Source: a virus
Virus record (IMG/VR): IMGVR_UViG_3300009129_000015
Coordinates: 1 to 60,684 of that record
DNA: 60,684 nt
Reading direction: 5' to 3' (one strand)
The notes beneath the pieces are model-generated. The model was given only the letters and a program-made list of their open reading frames with translations, did not search any database and had not been told where the DNA came from. A program made the position numbers and the translations under genes. Shown here piece by piece: positions 1-6,855 of the stretch (within the stretch, counting starts at the first letter, position 1; each line of letters starts with the position of its first letter).

Positions 1-137
1 AGATGCGAAACCATTCCCGTTTCAAGAAGTGCAATTGCCTTGGCAGGAGTGCCCACAAGAACCCAACCTTCGGTCGGAGTCCTTTCGTCATCAAGATATA
101 CCTTGAGACAATTATCTTTTCGCGTATTCAAAATCAT
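1..137 (-). CDS. Partial cyclic-phosphate-processing receiver-like (cREC) protein
   Basis: The 5' part of a small protein running off the window's left edge; about 45 residues are visible. It begins MILNTRKDNCLKVYLDDER and continues TPTEGWVLVGTPAKAIALLE. The L-YLDDER-TP-GW-V pattern followed by an amphipathic helix is typical of the small REC-like family annotated as cyclic-phosphate processing receiver domain, common in phages and in bacterial anti-phage contexts. The ATG overlaps the stop of the gene at 137-439 (TAATG), so translation is probably coupled. The family call is from memory of the motif; the C-terminal half is not visible. Its exact substrate is unknown. Confidence 0.55.
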   Translation of the reverse strand, partial: MILNTRKDNCLKVYLDDERTPTEGWVLVGTPAKAIALLETGMVSH

Positions 138-439
138 TAGTATAAAAATCCTTTGCCGTAAACCGCATCTGATTTTTCAGAGGGAGGCATAAACGGATTC
201 GGCTTGAACGTATGGCCGCCACTATTACCACACGAACACACAAAATGACACATCAACATACGAGGGTTGGTTGCATCCGAATAATGCATAATGGTCAAAC
301 CCATCATGCTCTTCCCGGTCACATATGTCGTATCACATTGCGCGCACTTCAATTTCAAATCCAACAGCAATGACTTTACGAGAGTGTCCCGATTCTCTTT
401 GGGTGTTCCGATTACCTTCTGAATGTCTTTCATGTTCAT
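137..439 (-). CDS. Small zinc-ribbon-like protein
   Basis: A 100-residue protein I cannot name. It has two cysteine pairs, CAQC near residue 33 and CSCG near residue 69, spaced as in a zinc ribbon, so metal binding is likely. The ATG overlaps the upstream gene's stop as ATGA (436-439), and its own stop overlaps the next start (TAATG at 135-139). It is therefore part of a tightly coupled early mini-operon. No catalytic motif is visible. Function unknown; a small nucleic-acid-binding or host-takeover protein is only a guess. Confidence 0.6.
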   Translation of the reverse strand: MNMKDIQKVIGTPKENRDTLVKSLLLDLKLKCAQCDTTYVTGKSMMGLTIMHYSDATNPRMLMCHFVCSCGNSGGHTFKPNPFMPPSEKSDAVYGKGFLY

Positions 440-678
440 TTTATATTATAATCCCCATCTTCAATTTCAAATATCCACATCCAATGCTGCTCATGTGCAG
501 CCATGCATGATGGACATTGACAACCAATACTCTCGACGCGCAGACCTGTTCTATCGCGGCCCCCGGCAGGATGAAACCAATCCTCTACACGTTCTTTGAC
601 TTTCCATTTCTTTCCATGCTTTGCAATTGTTTGCTTTGCACGCGCAGACTTTCCTTCCAGTCGTATTGTCTTTTTCAT
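436..678 (-). CDS. Small conserved phage protein, paralogue of the gene at 1915-2181
   Basis: An 80-residue protein starting MKKTIRLEGKSARAKQ. I chose the ATG at 676-678 because AGGAAA lies about 8 nt upstream and the longer frame would read into tRNA-Pro. It aligns end to end with the protein at 1915-2181: LEGKSARAKQTIAKHGKKW against LKGKTKKGKDRIRQHGKVW, then a CxC..C cysteine cluster in both. The K-G-K-(x)n-K-x-H-G-x-W block looks like a small nucleic-acid or ribosome-associated fold, but I do not recognise a named family. It sits just downstream of tRNA-Pro. Confidence 0.65.
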   Translation of the reverse strand: MKKTIRLEGKSARAKQTIAKHGKKWKVKERVEDWFHPAGGRDRTGLRVESIGCQCPSCMAAHEQHWMWIFEIEDGDYNIK

Positions 679-695
679 TTCGTTTTTCCTATAAA

Positions 696-772
696 TGGTC
701 TGCCCGACAGGAGTCAAACCTGTGACCTTCCGCTCCCAAAGCGGACGCTCTATCAGACTGAGCTACGGGCAG
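696..772 (-). tRNA. tRNA-Pro (TGG)
   Basis: A full cloverleaf read by eye: acceptor CTGCCCG/CGGGCAG, D arm GCTC...GAGC, anticodon stem TCCGC/GCGGA with loop TTTGGGA (anticodon TGG), T arm ACAGG/CCTGT and an encoded CCA end. 77 nt. It reads CCA codons. It lies in the spacer between two small genes of the early block. Confidence 0.95.
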
Positions 773-781
773 TAAGATATA

Positions 782-1165
782 TTAAAAAGGTATGTCCTCG
801 TAAAAAGTAAAAGTTCCACTATGCTGACACGCTTTACATTCTAGTGCCGCTGCCAGCCGAGCATTCTCGGGCCCGTCATGCCAGTTTTTAATTATTGCTC
901 CTGTTCCAGAATTAGAAACATCATCATAAAAAACTTTGAGATATTCTGACGGATGATTCTGACGAATCATTTTTGTCAATCGCGGAGCAGAAACTTCATC
1001 TACTGAATCAAACCCGAAAAAATCATTGACATAAAAGAAAGTTTCAACACCCTTCAGCGTATGCATTCTATTATATCTATCTTGATTCATATTACACTTT
1101 CCGCACTTGACCTTATCGCGAAGACCCAGACGAATCGCCAATTCTAATCTACCACGGGCTGCCAA
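782..1165 (-). CDS. Small zinc-ribbon protein with SSB-like C-terminal tip
   Basis: 127 residues starting at a TTG (1163-1165). AGGAG sits 8 nt upstream, and every longer start would read through tRNA-Leu. Cysteine pairs CGKC (near residue 22) and CKAC (near residue 109) suggest a metal site. The protein ends FYEDIPF, resembling the acidic DDDIPF tip that bacterial single-stranded DNA-binding proteins use to recruit partners. I do not recognise a family. It is encoded between tRNA-Leu and tRNA-Pro. Confidence 0.6.
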   Translation of the reverse strand: MAARGRLELAIRLGLRDKVKCGKCNMNQDRYNRMHTLKGVETFFYVNDFFGFDSVDEVSAPRLTKMIRQNHPSEYLKVFYDDVSNSGTGAIIKNWHDGPENARLAAALECKACQHSGTFTFYEDIPF

Positions 1166-1189
1166 AATAAATACTCCTGTCCTTAAAAA

Positions 1190-1265
1190 TGGTGGGGATG
1201 GTGGGAGTCGAACCCACACTTTGCAGATTTTAAGTCTGCTGCCTCTGCCGTTGGGCTACATCCCC
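1190..1265 (-). tRNA. tRNA-Leu (TAA), class I form with short variable arm
   Basis: Cloverleaf: acceptor GGGGATG/CATCCCC, anticodon stem GCAGA/TCTGC with loop CTTAAAA (anticodon TAA, reads UUA), T arm GTGGG/CCCAC, discriminator A and an encoded CCA. 76 nt. The variable region is only AAAGT (5 nt), whereas bacterial leucine tRNAs are normally class II with a long variable arm. The anticodon says leucine; the true amino-acid identity is less certain than for the two other tRNAs here. Confidence 0.88.
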
Positions 1266-1405
1266 GTTATCTCTGATATAAATTTCTGCAACTCTGCTTC
1301 AAATTCCTCAACTTTACTGCGAAGAATAGTTTCTCCCGTCTTCTTTCTAAAGATAAGAAAGTGGTCGAGTATCAAAAACAGTTCTCTTTTTTCTTCTTCG
1401 GTCAT
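1256..1405 (-). CDS. Tiny acidic/coiled-coil ORF overlapping tRNA-Leu
   Basis: A 49-residue ORF, MTEEEKRELFLILDHFLIFR at its N-terminus and ending ISEITGM. GGAG lies 7 nt before the ATG at 1403-1405. The last three codons and the stop fall inside the 5' end of tRNA-Leu (10 nt overlap). It is predicted to be mostly helical. No homologue recognised. The good ribosome-binding site and the tight fit between neighbours favour it being real. Confidence 0.45.
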   Translation of the reverse strand: MTEEEKRELFLILDHFLIFRKKTGETILRSKVEEFEAELQKFISEITGM

Positions 1406-1427
1406 ACTGATTCTCCATGTATATCAA

Positions 1428-1634
1428 TCAGAAAGGAACATCAGGAAAATCCTCCAAGGCATCATAATTAATTTCCTTAGGAACACATTCGGGATCTGGA
1501 CACCCTTCGTATTCAATGCACTCTCCATCGAAGATTGCAATCTTTGACGTTCCGCCACACATGGGGCAGGAGTCAATATCCATTTCAATTTTCTGAACTT
1601 CTTCTTTGCTCAACTGATTCATTGCAAGTGCCAT
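1428..1634 (-). CDS. Small zinc-ribbon protein with SSB-like C-terminal tip
   Basis: 68 residues starting MALAMNQLSKEEVQ at 1632-1634; AGGAAA about 9 nt upstream decides the start over a further-upstream ATG. It carries CPMCGG near residue 23 and a second cysteine pair (CPDPEC), typical of a zinc ribbon such as the restriction-alleviation/Lar-like phage proteins. It ends DFPDVPF, again like an SSB C-terminal peptide, as does the gene at 782-1165. Function unknown; binding to nucleic acid or to SSB-interacting host enzymes is an inference. Confidence 0.65.
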   Translation of the reverse strand: MALAMNQLSKEEVQKIEMDIDSCPMCGGTSKIAIFDGECIEYEGCPDPECVPKEINYDALEDFPDVPF

Positions 1635-1653
1635 TTTATTTATTTCCTTTTCT

Positions 1654-1749
1654 TTATACGAAAAACACATTCCGAATAACCAACACGGTTACCAGAACAA
1701 GATTAAAACTCGCGAGTCCAATTTCCCAACACACCCACCACTTTTCCAT
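1654..1749 (-). CDS. 31-residue putative small membrane protein
   Basis: MEKWWVCWEIGLASFNLVLV then a further hydrophobic stretch ending NVFFV. One transmembrane helix is obvious. The ATG overlaps the upstream gene's TAA (TAATG at 1747-1751), so it should be translated by coupling. No strong ribosome-binding site of its own is needed. Not recognised. Phage genomes often hold such tiny membrane proteins in early regions, but the evidence here is only composition and the overlap. Confidence 0.4.
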   Translation of the reverse strand: MEKWWVCWEIGLASFNLVLVTVLVIRNVFFV

Positions 1750-1913
1750 TACTTCTTCTCCTTATTCCAAACAGGAACGAACAAATTGTGAGCAACCGTC
1801 TTTGACCCGGCCTCAAACTTTGCCTGCTGAAATGCCCGAATACCCTTCATGGTAATGAACGGACCATGATGAATAACAACCCCATGTTTTGTGGTTTCTT
1901 TTACAATATACAT
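1749..1913 (-). CDS. Small basic hypothetical protein
   Basis: 54 residues starting MYIVKETTKHGVVIHHGPF at 1911-1913, two bases beyond the stop of the gene at 1915-2181; AAGGGAAG upstream supports this start over the longer frame. The protein is basic with an I-x-G-I-R-A-F-Q-Q-A helix. I do not recognise it. Its stop overlaps the start of the 31-residue membrane ORF. Confidence 0.55.
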   Translation of the reverse strand: MYIVKETTKHGVVIHHGPFITMKGIRAFQQAKFEAGSKTVAHNLFVPVWNKEKK

Positions 1914-1914
1914 A

Positions 1915-2181
1915 TTATACTTCTTCCCTTTCTCTAAGGAATCGCGTTTCCACAATTTCAAAATCAGAATCATTCTTCTCTGAAATGATTCTCCAATCCT
2001 GCCCCCACTTCTCACAGGTCTTGCACTCGCACATGATTGAACGAAGTTTCAGGAAAGGTCCGCTGGAATTAGTAGGAAACAAAACCTTGTCTGTCTCCCC
2101 ACACACTTCCCACACTTTGCCATGCTGGCGAATGCGGTCCTTTCCTTTCTTTGTCTTTCCTTTTAGTTCAACCCAAAACAT
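1915..2181 (-). CDS. Small conserved phage protein, paralogue of the gene at 436-678
   Basis: 88 residues starting MFWVELKGKTKKGKDRIRQHG, with AGGAG about 10 nt before the ATG. It is clearly homologous to the protein at 436-678: both carry LxGKxxxGK-x-x-H-G-x-W-x-V, then an IxCxCxxC cluster (here IMCECKTC near residues 49-56) and a W/I-rich C-terminus. Two diverged copies in 2 kb suggest an old duplication. Function unknown. Confidence 0.65.
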   Translation of the reverse strand: MFWVELKGKTKKGKDRIRQHGKVWEVCGETDKVLFPTNSSGPFLKLRSIMCECKTCEKWGQDWRIISEKNDSDFEIVETRFLREREEV

Positions 2182-2187
2182 TTTTTA

Positions 2188-2550
2188 TTACTCCTGTATT
2201 CCGATTGTCTTCAGAACCTTGGGACGATTGATAATCGTATCCTTTGTGTTCTGACCCTTGTAGTCATTGAAGTCGTGACGTTTCACCGTTGCCTTGATGA
2301 TGTAACAATACAACGGAGCAAGGTGCCTTCCTTGTTCGTCATTGATTTCATTCCCAAACAAAGTGAAAAGGTTTCCAACCTCATCCCGAAGTGTATGAAC
2401 CCGGTATCCACTTCGCGTGTCCTTGGAACTGACATATTTCAAAAAGAAAATAAGTCGGTCACCAACTGCTCCAACATATCCCAACTCATCGTTTACGCTC
2501 GGCCGGGAAACCTTCCCGAATTCCGAATCAACTTTTCTTGTGTGTGCCAT
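2188..2550 (-). CDS. Hypothetical protein, possibly nucleic-acid binding
   Basis: 120 residues from MAHTRKVDSEFGKVSRPSV at 2548-2550. The longer frame would run through tRNA-Ile, so it is rejected. The C-terminal half (YCYIIKATVKRHDFNDYKG followed by DTIINRPKV) resembles the ATVKKH-x-Y-K-G-x-K-x-T-x-x-x-R beta segments seen in several phage replication accessory proteins, where it looks OB-fold-like. That similarity is from memory and is weak. It follows tRNA-Ile in the early block. Confidence 0.6.
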   Translation of the reverse strand: MAHTRKVDSEFGKVSRPSVNDELGYVGAVGDRLIFFLKYVSSKDTRSGYRVHTLRDEVGNLFTLFGNEINDEQGRHLAPLYCYIIKATVKRHDFNDYKGQNTKDTIINRPKVLKTIGIQE

Positions 2551-2597
2551 GCGTATATGCCTCTTCGTGCGTGATTGCGTGATAGTAAATTTTGAAA

Positions 2598-2673
2598 TGG
2601 TAGGCTCGGTGGGATTTGAACCCACGACCGTTCGCATATAAGACGAATGCTCTAACCCCTGAGCTACGAGCCT
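2598..2673 (-). tRNA. tRNA-Ile (TAT)
   Basis: Cloverleaf: acceptor AGGCTCG/CGAGCCT, D arm GCTC...GAGC, anticodon stem TTCGT/GCGAA (one G-U pair) with loop CTTATAT (anticodon TAT), T arm GTGGG/CCCAC, A73 and an encoded CCA. 76 nt. It reads AUA, a codon rare in many bacterial hosts. It lies directly downstream of the CobS-like gene. Confidence 0.94.
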
Positions 2674-2690
2674 ATTCTCCATTTCAGTTT

Positions 2691-3959
2691 TTAGAATGCG
2701 GTATAGTCATCGCTATCCGCAGACTTTGCTTCCCCCTTGTTATCATCATCGGAATCCGAATCGGAACCGGGATTGTTTGCGTCCGCATCCACCTTCTTGT
2801 AGAGATCAAGGAAACTTTCCTTCGTCTCATCATCGAAGCGAGCAACGCAGAGTTCAACTGCCTTCAGCCGATCACCAAAGATAGAGAATGCCTTGGCAAC
2901 GTGCGTCAACCGTCGAGTCGCAATGATTTCATCCACGCCACCATCAAAGAAGGTCTTGCGAATGATGTCTGCCCAGGCAACAAGCCGCTCGGCAAACTCA
3001 TCATCTGCACATCCGAGAAGAGTCAGTTCCTTCTTGACAATCTTCTTCTCAATGGCAACCGAAGGATATGCCTGCTCAAAGGTAATCGGGAACCTCTCCA
3101 GAAACGCCTCGTTCAGAACATTCGTTCCGATGAACCGTCCTGCATCATCTCCCTTGCCCTTCGTGTTGGCAGTCGCAACGATGGTGAACCCATCGGCAGC
3201 ATGAACAACTTCGCCAATCTTCTTGAGGAAGAGCGGCTTGCCTTCAAGCACCGACTGGAGACACATCACCTTGTTGGAAGCAAGGTCAATTTCGTCAAGA
3301 AGCAGAACTGCTCCCCGCTCCATTGCCTCAACAACCGGGCCCTTCTGGAAAACGGTCTGTCCGTCAACCAGTCGGAAACCACCAATCAGATCATCCTCAT
3401 CAGTTTCAATGGTGAAGTTAACGCGGATGCATTCCCGCTTTGCCTTGGCACATGCCTGCTCAACACCGAACGTCTTGCCGTTGCCGGAAAGACCAGTAAT
3501 GAACATGGGATAGAACATACCCGAGTTAATGATGGTATGAACATCCTTGAACGAACCAAAGGGAACGAAGTTCTTCGCCTTGGCAGGAACAAGATTCTCA
3601 AGTGCCTGCGACCGAACCGAAGCAGCAGCCTCGGACACCGAACCCTCAGAGTGGGGAAGCTCGACAACCTTTGCCGATGCAACCTTCTTTGCAACCTTTG
3701 CCTTCTTCACCTTCTTTGCAGGAGCGGCAGCGGCACCGTCAGTCTCGAAGAGTTCCGGCACGGCATACACGGCCCGCTCATCGGTGGCATACGCTCCACC
3801 ATTCATGAACCATGTCGGCTTCGGAAGTCCGTGCGAATCACACAGAGAAAGAACCTCTTTCCGCGTGATAGTTTCGCCATACTCCTCCATTGCCAAACGA
3901 ATGAACTCGTTCTTGGTTTCGGAAGTGGCGCGTGCCTGTCGAATGTTTTTCTTTGCCAT
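2691..3959 (-). CDS. cobS: CobS/MoxR-like AAA+ ATPase
   Basis: 422 residues. Walker A GLSGNGKT at about 156-163, Walker B VLLLDEID at about 218-225, and a sensor-like VATANTKGKG stretch place it in the MoxR/CobS AAA+ group. The 80-100 stretch is Ala/Lys rich and the C-terminal 30 residues are very acidic, ending DDYTAF. In bacteria CobS works with CobT as the ATPase part of cobaltochelatase. In T4-like marine phages cobS is a recurrent gene whose true role is unproved. Here it is directly downstream of a CobT-like VWA gene, so the two probably form an AAA-VWA remodelling pair. No CobN is visible, so chelatase activity is not assumed. Confidence 0.85.
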   Translation of the reverse strand: MAKKNIRQARATSETKNEFIRLAMEEYGETITRKEVLSLCDSHGLPKPTWFMNGGAYATDERAVYAVPELFETDGAAAAPAKKVKKAKVAKKVASAKVVELPHSEGSVSEAAASVRSQALENLVPAKAKNFVPFGSFKDVHTIINSGMFYPMFITGLSGNGKTFGVEQACAKAKRECIRVNFTIETDEDDLIGGFRLVDGQTVFQKGPVVEAMERGAVLLLDEIDLASNKVMCLQSVLEGKPLFLKKIGEVVHAADGFTIVATANTKGKGDDAGRFIGTNVLNEAFLERFPITFEQAYPSVAIEKKIVKKELTLLGCADDEFAERLVAWADIIRKTFFDGGVDEIIATRRLTHVAKAFSIFGDRLKAVELCVARFDDETKESFLDLYKKVDADANNPGSDSDSDDDNKGEAKSADSDDYTAF

Positions 3960-4027
3960 AATAATAATAGTTCCTCAATTGTAATTAAAAGTAGTGGTAG
4001 TAAGTAGTAAAAAGGGTAGAACAGGGT

Positions 4028-4047
4028 GGGGGAGGTTTCCCTCCCCC
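4028..4047 (-). terminator. Hairpin terminator after the CobT-like gene
   Basis: A perfect 8-bp stem (GGGGGAGG/CCTCCCCC) closed by a GAAA tetraloop on the transcribed strand, 6 nt beyond the CobT-like stop. A CCCTTTTTACT stretch follows about 15 nt later. It may attenuate rather than fully stop transcription into the CobS-like gene. Confidence 0.6.
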
Positions 4048-4052
4048 GTGCG

Positions 4053-6524
4053 TTATGCAATCATGTCAATAAACTTCGTCAACATAACGCGGGTCTTGAG
4101 TTTTCCTTTCGAGTTCTTCTTGAATGCCTTGCGAATGTCTGCAACCTTTGCATCGTCCGCAACATCATCCAGAATTCCATCTTCCGAAGTCTTCAGATTA
4201 GAATCACCCCGAACAACGAAGAGTTCATCATAACCCGGAATGTCAACACACGCAGAACCGTCTTTCTTCATTACACTAAAAATTTCATCAATGTATCCAG
4301 AAAAACCTTCGTATGTATTCGGCGTTTCGACACCAGAGTTAATGATAAAGTTCCTCAAATCCTTCTTGGCAGCCTGAGTGCTTCCGGCAAGAATTCGGAA
4401 TCCCGCAACCTTCACTCCACATCGTTCCGAAAGAGAAGACAGAAGAAACCCTGTTGCTCCACCAAAACCATATCGCGAAGACCTATGATTCCGAAAACTA
4501 TAAGACTTCTTCGTCTTTTCATCCCGAATGATAACATCTTCCATACCGTATCGAAGACTTACGCAACTACCGTCTTTGGCAGACCAGCATTCAGAAATCG
4601 GATTAGATTCACCATCAGTCAGAAACACAACATTACAAATCTGAACCGAATTGGCATTCCGAAAATCATCAACGATATTTGCTGCCATGATGATCGCTTC
4701 ATCGAGCGGAGTGGAACCGAGTTGGTCATGGTTAGGAACACCAACCTGATACTCGACATCATTCAACTTCGGAGCATTATAATAGCCATAGCTATACCTA
4801 CCATAATGTACCTTCAAGAAAATGAGATAGTCAAGCGCACGATTGTATTCCCGACTACTCAGTCCATTGGAGATATACTTCCGAAGAACGAACGGGGCAG
4901 GAACAAGGTCACCATCTTTGATTCCAGGGAAGCCATCCTGGCGGCTATTGTAACTTACGCCAGAATTACCAAACCCATAGACTTCAAACGGAATAGAAAC
5001 CTTCTTGCAGAAGAGAACCAAGTTAATCAACTGCTCAATGGTTCCTTCCATGTTGCCGGACATAGAACCAGAAAAGTCAACGAACATAACCAATCCATGA
5101 TTCTTTGCGTCGGCAACAACTGCCTTCTTCAGAAAGATGTCTTCATTGTATTTGTAGGAGTGAAGTGCCCCTACGTTAATTACTCCTGACCGTGCCGTCG
5201 AAGAACGGCGATGTTCATCGGCAGCCTTTTTCATTTCAAACTCTTTTACGAGATAAGAAACAACAGACTTACATTTATTGACATACTTCATGCACTCTAC
5301 ATGAAGATTGGTGTTGAACCCGGCAGTCCATTCTGCCCGTTCGGCCCTGTCATTATACGAAACGTTCTTCGCACCTTCGGTGATTACCTTGTCGAAGTCC
5401 TGAAGAATCCGCTTGGTATCATGAATGACACTATGATGGTCAACCCTATCAAAAGGAATCGTTGCCGTGATAGTTTCACCAGCGTTTGAGTCAACAAGGT
5501 CATTGGTGTTCGACCGAGTTGCTTCATCCGTTTCGGAACCGGGATCGTATTCATCATCGTCGCTGGAACCACCAGCATCTACGCCTTCAGAAATATCACC
5601 CGAACCATCCTCTTCGCCTTCTTCCTTTCCAGAGTCATCATTTGAAGAGTCATCCCCATCGGATGCGTCATCTTCATCGTCATCACCATCGGAACCAGCA
5701 TCGGATTCCTCATCACCATCGTCATCAGAGTCACCATTGCCACTTCCATTGCCTTCGGCCTCTTCTCCTTCTTCACCGTCATCTTCAACTTCTTCGTATT
5801 CGTGACTTTCGCCGGGTTCGCCTTCGCCTTCCTCACCCTCACCAGTATCACCGGGGTTGGTATCGCGACCGTCCTCGTCTTCGTCTTCCGGCATATTGTC
5901 CTTCATGTATTCATAAAGGTCAACTGCCATATCCACAGTATCTTCAAAAGTTTCCAGAAGATAACCACGGTCGAAAAAGTCTTTCTCTTCACCTTCCTCA
6001 AAGTGAACACCCGAAAGATTTGACGAACACTTGTATGCCATGTTCAGTCGGTCAATGAGATTGGAAGCATTAATATCGTCAAGAGTAATGCGACCAAAGA
6101 AACCCGCTCCGAGCAACCGACGATACCCTTCGGTAAAGTCTGCGCGAAGGCCGGGATACTTCCGCTTCATCTTCTTTTCGATGCGAGCATCTTCGACCAC
6201 ATTGATGATCGACTGGAACCCGCTCCGCTTGGTGTATGCCTTCGGAATCTTCGGATGACTCCGACCACCGACAGGGGTGAAGAGAGCATGGCCGACTTCG
6301 TGGCCAGTGAAGAGAAGGTAGACAACCTTGCTCAAATCCTTCCATGCCGGAAGAACCAACGTCCGAGTCTCCGGGGAGAACGATGCCGTATGCGCCGAAG
6401 AATTATGAATGATGTTCAAGTCTTCCGTCGCGAGCAACTTCGCCAGACCATTCAACGATTCGATGTTGACGGGATTCCGCTTTTCTTCCATCGTAGTCAA
6501 TGCGCTTGAATTGAATTTTTCCAT
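4053..6524 (-). CDS. cobT: CobT-like VWA-domain protein with HExxH motif
   Basis: 823 residues from the ATG at 6522-6524 (AGAGG upstream). The longer frame would start inside a terminator hairpin. Order: an N-terminal region with LFTGHEVGHALF (HExxH at about 75-79); a very long acidic low-complexity linker of D/E/G/S (about residues 215-350); then a von Willebrand A domain with a complete MIDAS, DFSGSMS, at about 483-489. This is the CobT arrangement. Together with the neighbouring CobS-like ATPase it forms a MoxR-VWA type pair expected to remodel or metal-load a partner protein. The HExxH raises the possibility of metallopeptidase activity, or it may be a relic of the fold. The target is unknown. 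Confidence 0.82.
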   Translation of the reverse strand: MEKFNSSALTTMEEKRNPVNIESLNGLAKLLATEDLNIIHNSSAHTASFSPETRTLVLPAWKDLSKVVYLLFTGHEVGHALFTPVGGRSHPKIPKAYTKRSGFQSIINVVEDARIEKKMKRKYPGLRADFTEGYRRLLGAGFFGRITLDDINASNLIDRLNMAYKCSSNLSGVHFEEGEEKDFFDRGYLLETFEDTVDMAVDLYEYMKDNMPEDEDEDGRDTNPGDTGEGEEGEGEPGESHEYEEVEDDGEEGEEAEGNGSGNGDSDDDGDEESDAGSDGDDDEDDASDGDDSSNDDSGKEEGEEDGSGDISEGVDAGGSSDDDEYDPGSETDEATRSNTNDLVDSNAGETITATIPFDRVDHHSVIHDTKRILQDFDKVITEGAKNVSYNDRAERAEWTAGFNTNLHVECMKYVNKCKSVVSYLVKEFEMKKAADEHRRSSTARSGVINVGALHSYKYNEDIFLKKAVVADAKNHGLVMFVDFSGSMSGNMEGTIEQLINLVLFCKKVSIPFEVYGFGNSGVSYNSRQDGFPGIKDGDLVPAPFVLRKYISNGLSSREYNRALDYLIFLKVHYGRYSYGYYNAPKLNDVEYQVGVPNHDQLGSTPLDEAIIMAANIVDDFRNANSVQICNVVFLTDGESNPISECWSAKDGSCVSLRYGMEDVIIRDEKTKKSYSFRNHRSSRYGFGGATGFLLSSLSERCGVKVAGFRILAGSTQAAKKDLRNFIINSGVETPNTYEGFSGYIDEIFSVMKKDGSACVDIPGYDELFVVRGDSNLKTSEDGILDDVADDAKVADIRKAFKKNSKGKLKTRVMLTKFIDMIA

Positions 6525-6581
6525 TTGTTTTTTTGCCTCTTGAATCGTGATAGTTTTTGCGAGAAATTTAAGAAACACGAA

Positions 6582-6614
6582 AAGCCCGGAAGGCATCTAA
6601 TGCCAACCGGGCTT
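6582..6614 (-). terminator. Intrinsic terminator after the gene at 6620-6811
   Basis: Nested hairpin: outer stem AAGCCCGG/CCGGGCTT (6582-6589 with 6607-6614) and inner GGCAT/ATGCC (6592-6596 with 6600-6604), followed on the minus strand by CTTTTCG. It begins 6 nt after the stop of the upstream gene. Confidence 0.7.
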
Positions 6615-6619
6615 CTGTA

Positions 6620-6811
6620 TTATGAAGTGAAGCGTACCAACTTCACTTTGCCGAAACGAGCCTGCGCGATTTTGCACGCAGCAACAACCGCATCCTCGAT
6701 TCCCTTCCGAGGATTCACGGTAACCTCTACCGTAACTTCCTTGGGGAACCGCCGACCGTTAAAACGACCGTGCTTGTTGTTGTTTTTGAGAATGACTTTT
6801 ACCATGTTCAT
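6620..6811 (-). CDS. Small basic hypothetical protein
   Basis: 63 residues, MNMVKVILKNNNKHGRFNGR at the start, with AAGGAAA 5 nt before the ATG. It is basic, with a central alternating VTVEVTVNP strand and an Ala-rich helix. A terminator follows immediately. No family recognised. Confidence 0.6.
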   Translation of the reverse strand: MNMVKVILKNNNKHGRFNGRRFPKEVTVEVTVNPRKGIEDAVVAACKIAQARFGKVKLVRFTS

Positions 6812-6855
6812 AATTATTTCCTTAATTTGAATTGAAATTGAAAAGTGAAAAACGA

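Noticed and set aside
2616-4007. 463-codon plus-strand open frame
   Set aside because: It lies antisense across the CobS-like gene and tRNA-Ile; its translation has no recognisable domain and mirrors the third-position bias of the real minus-strand gene.
4026-5189. 387-codon plus-strand open frame
   Set aside because: Antisense to the CobT-like VWA gene with intact MIDAS; the protein it would encode is low-quality and has no start signal.
2691-6524. Vitamin B12 synthesis pathway genes
   Set aside because: Only CobS- and CobT-like genes are present and they match the general MoxR-VWA pattern; no CobN or other cobalamin gene is seen, so I do not claim chelatase function.
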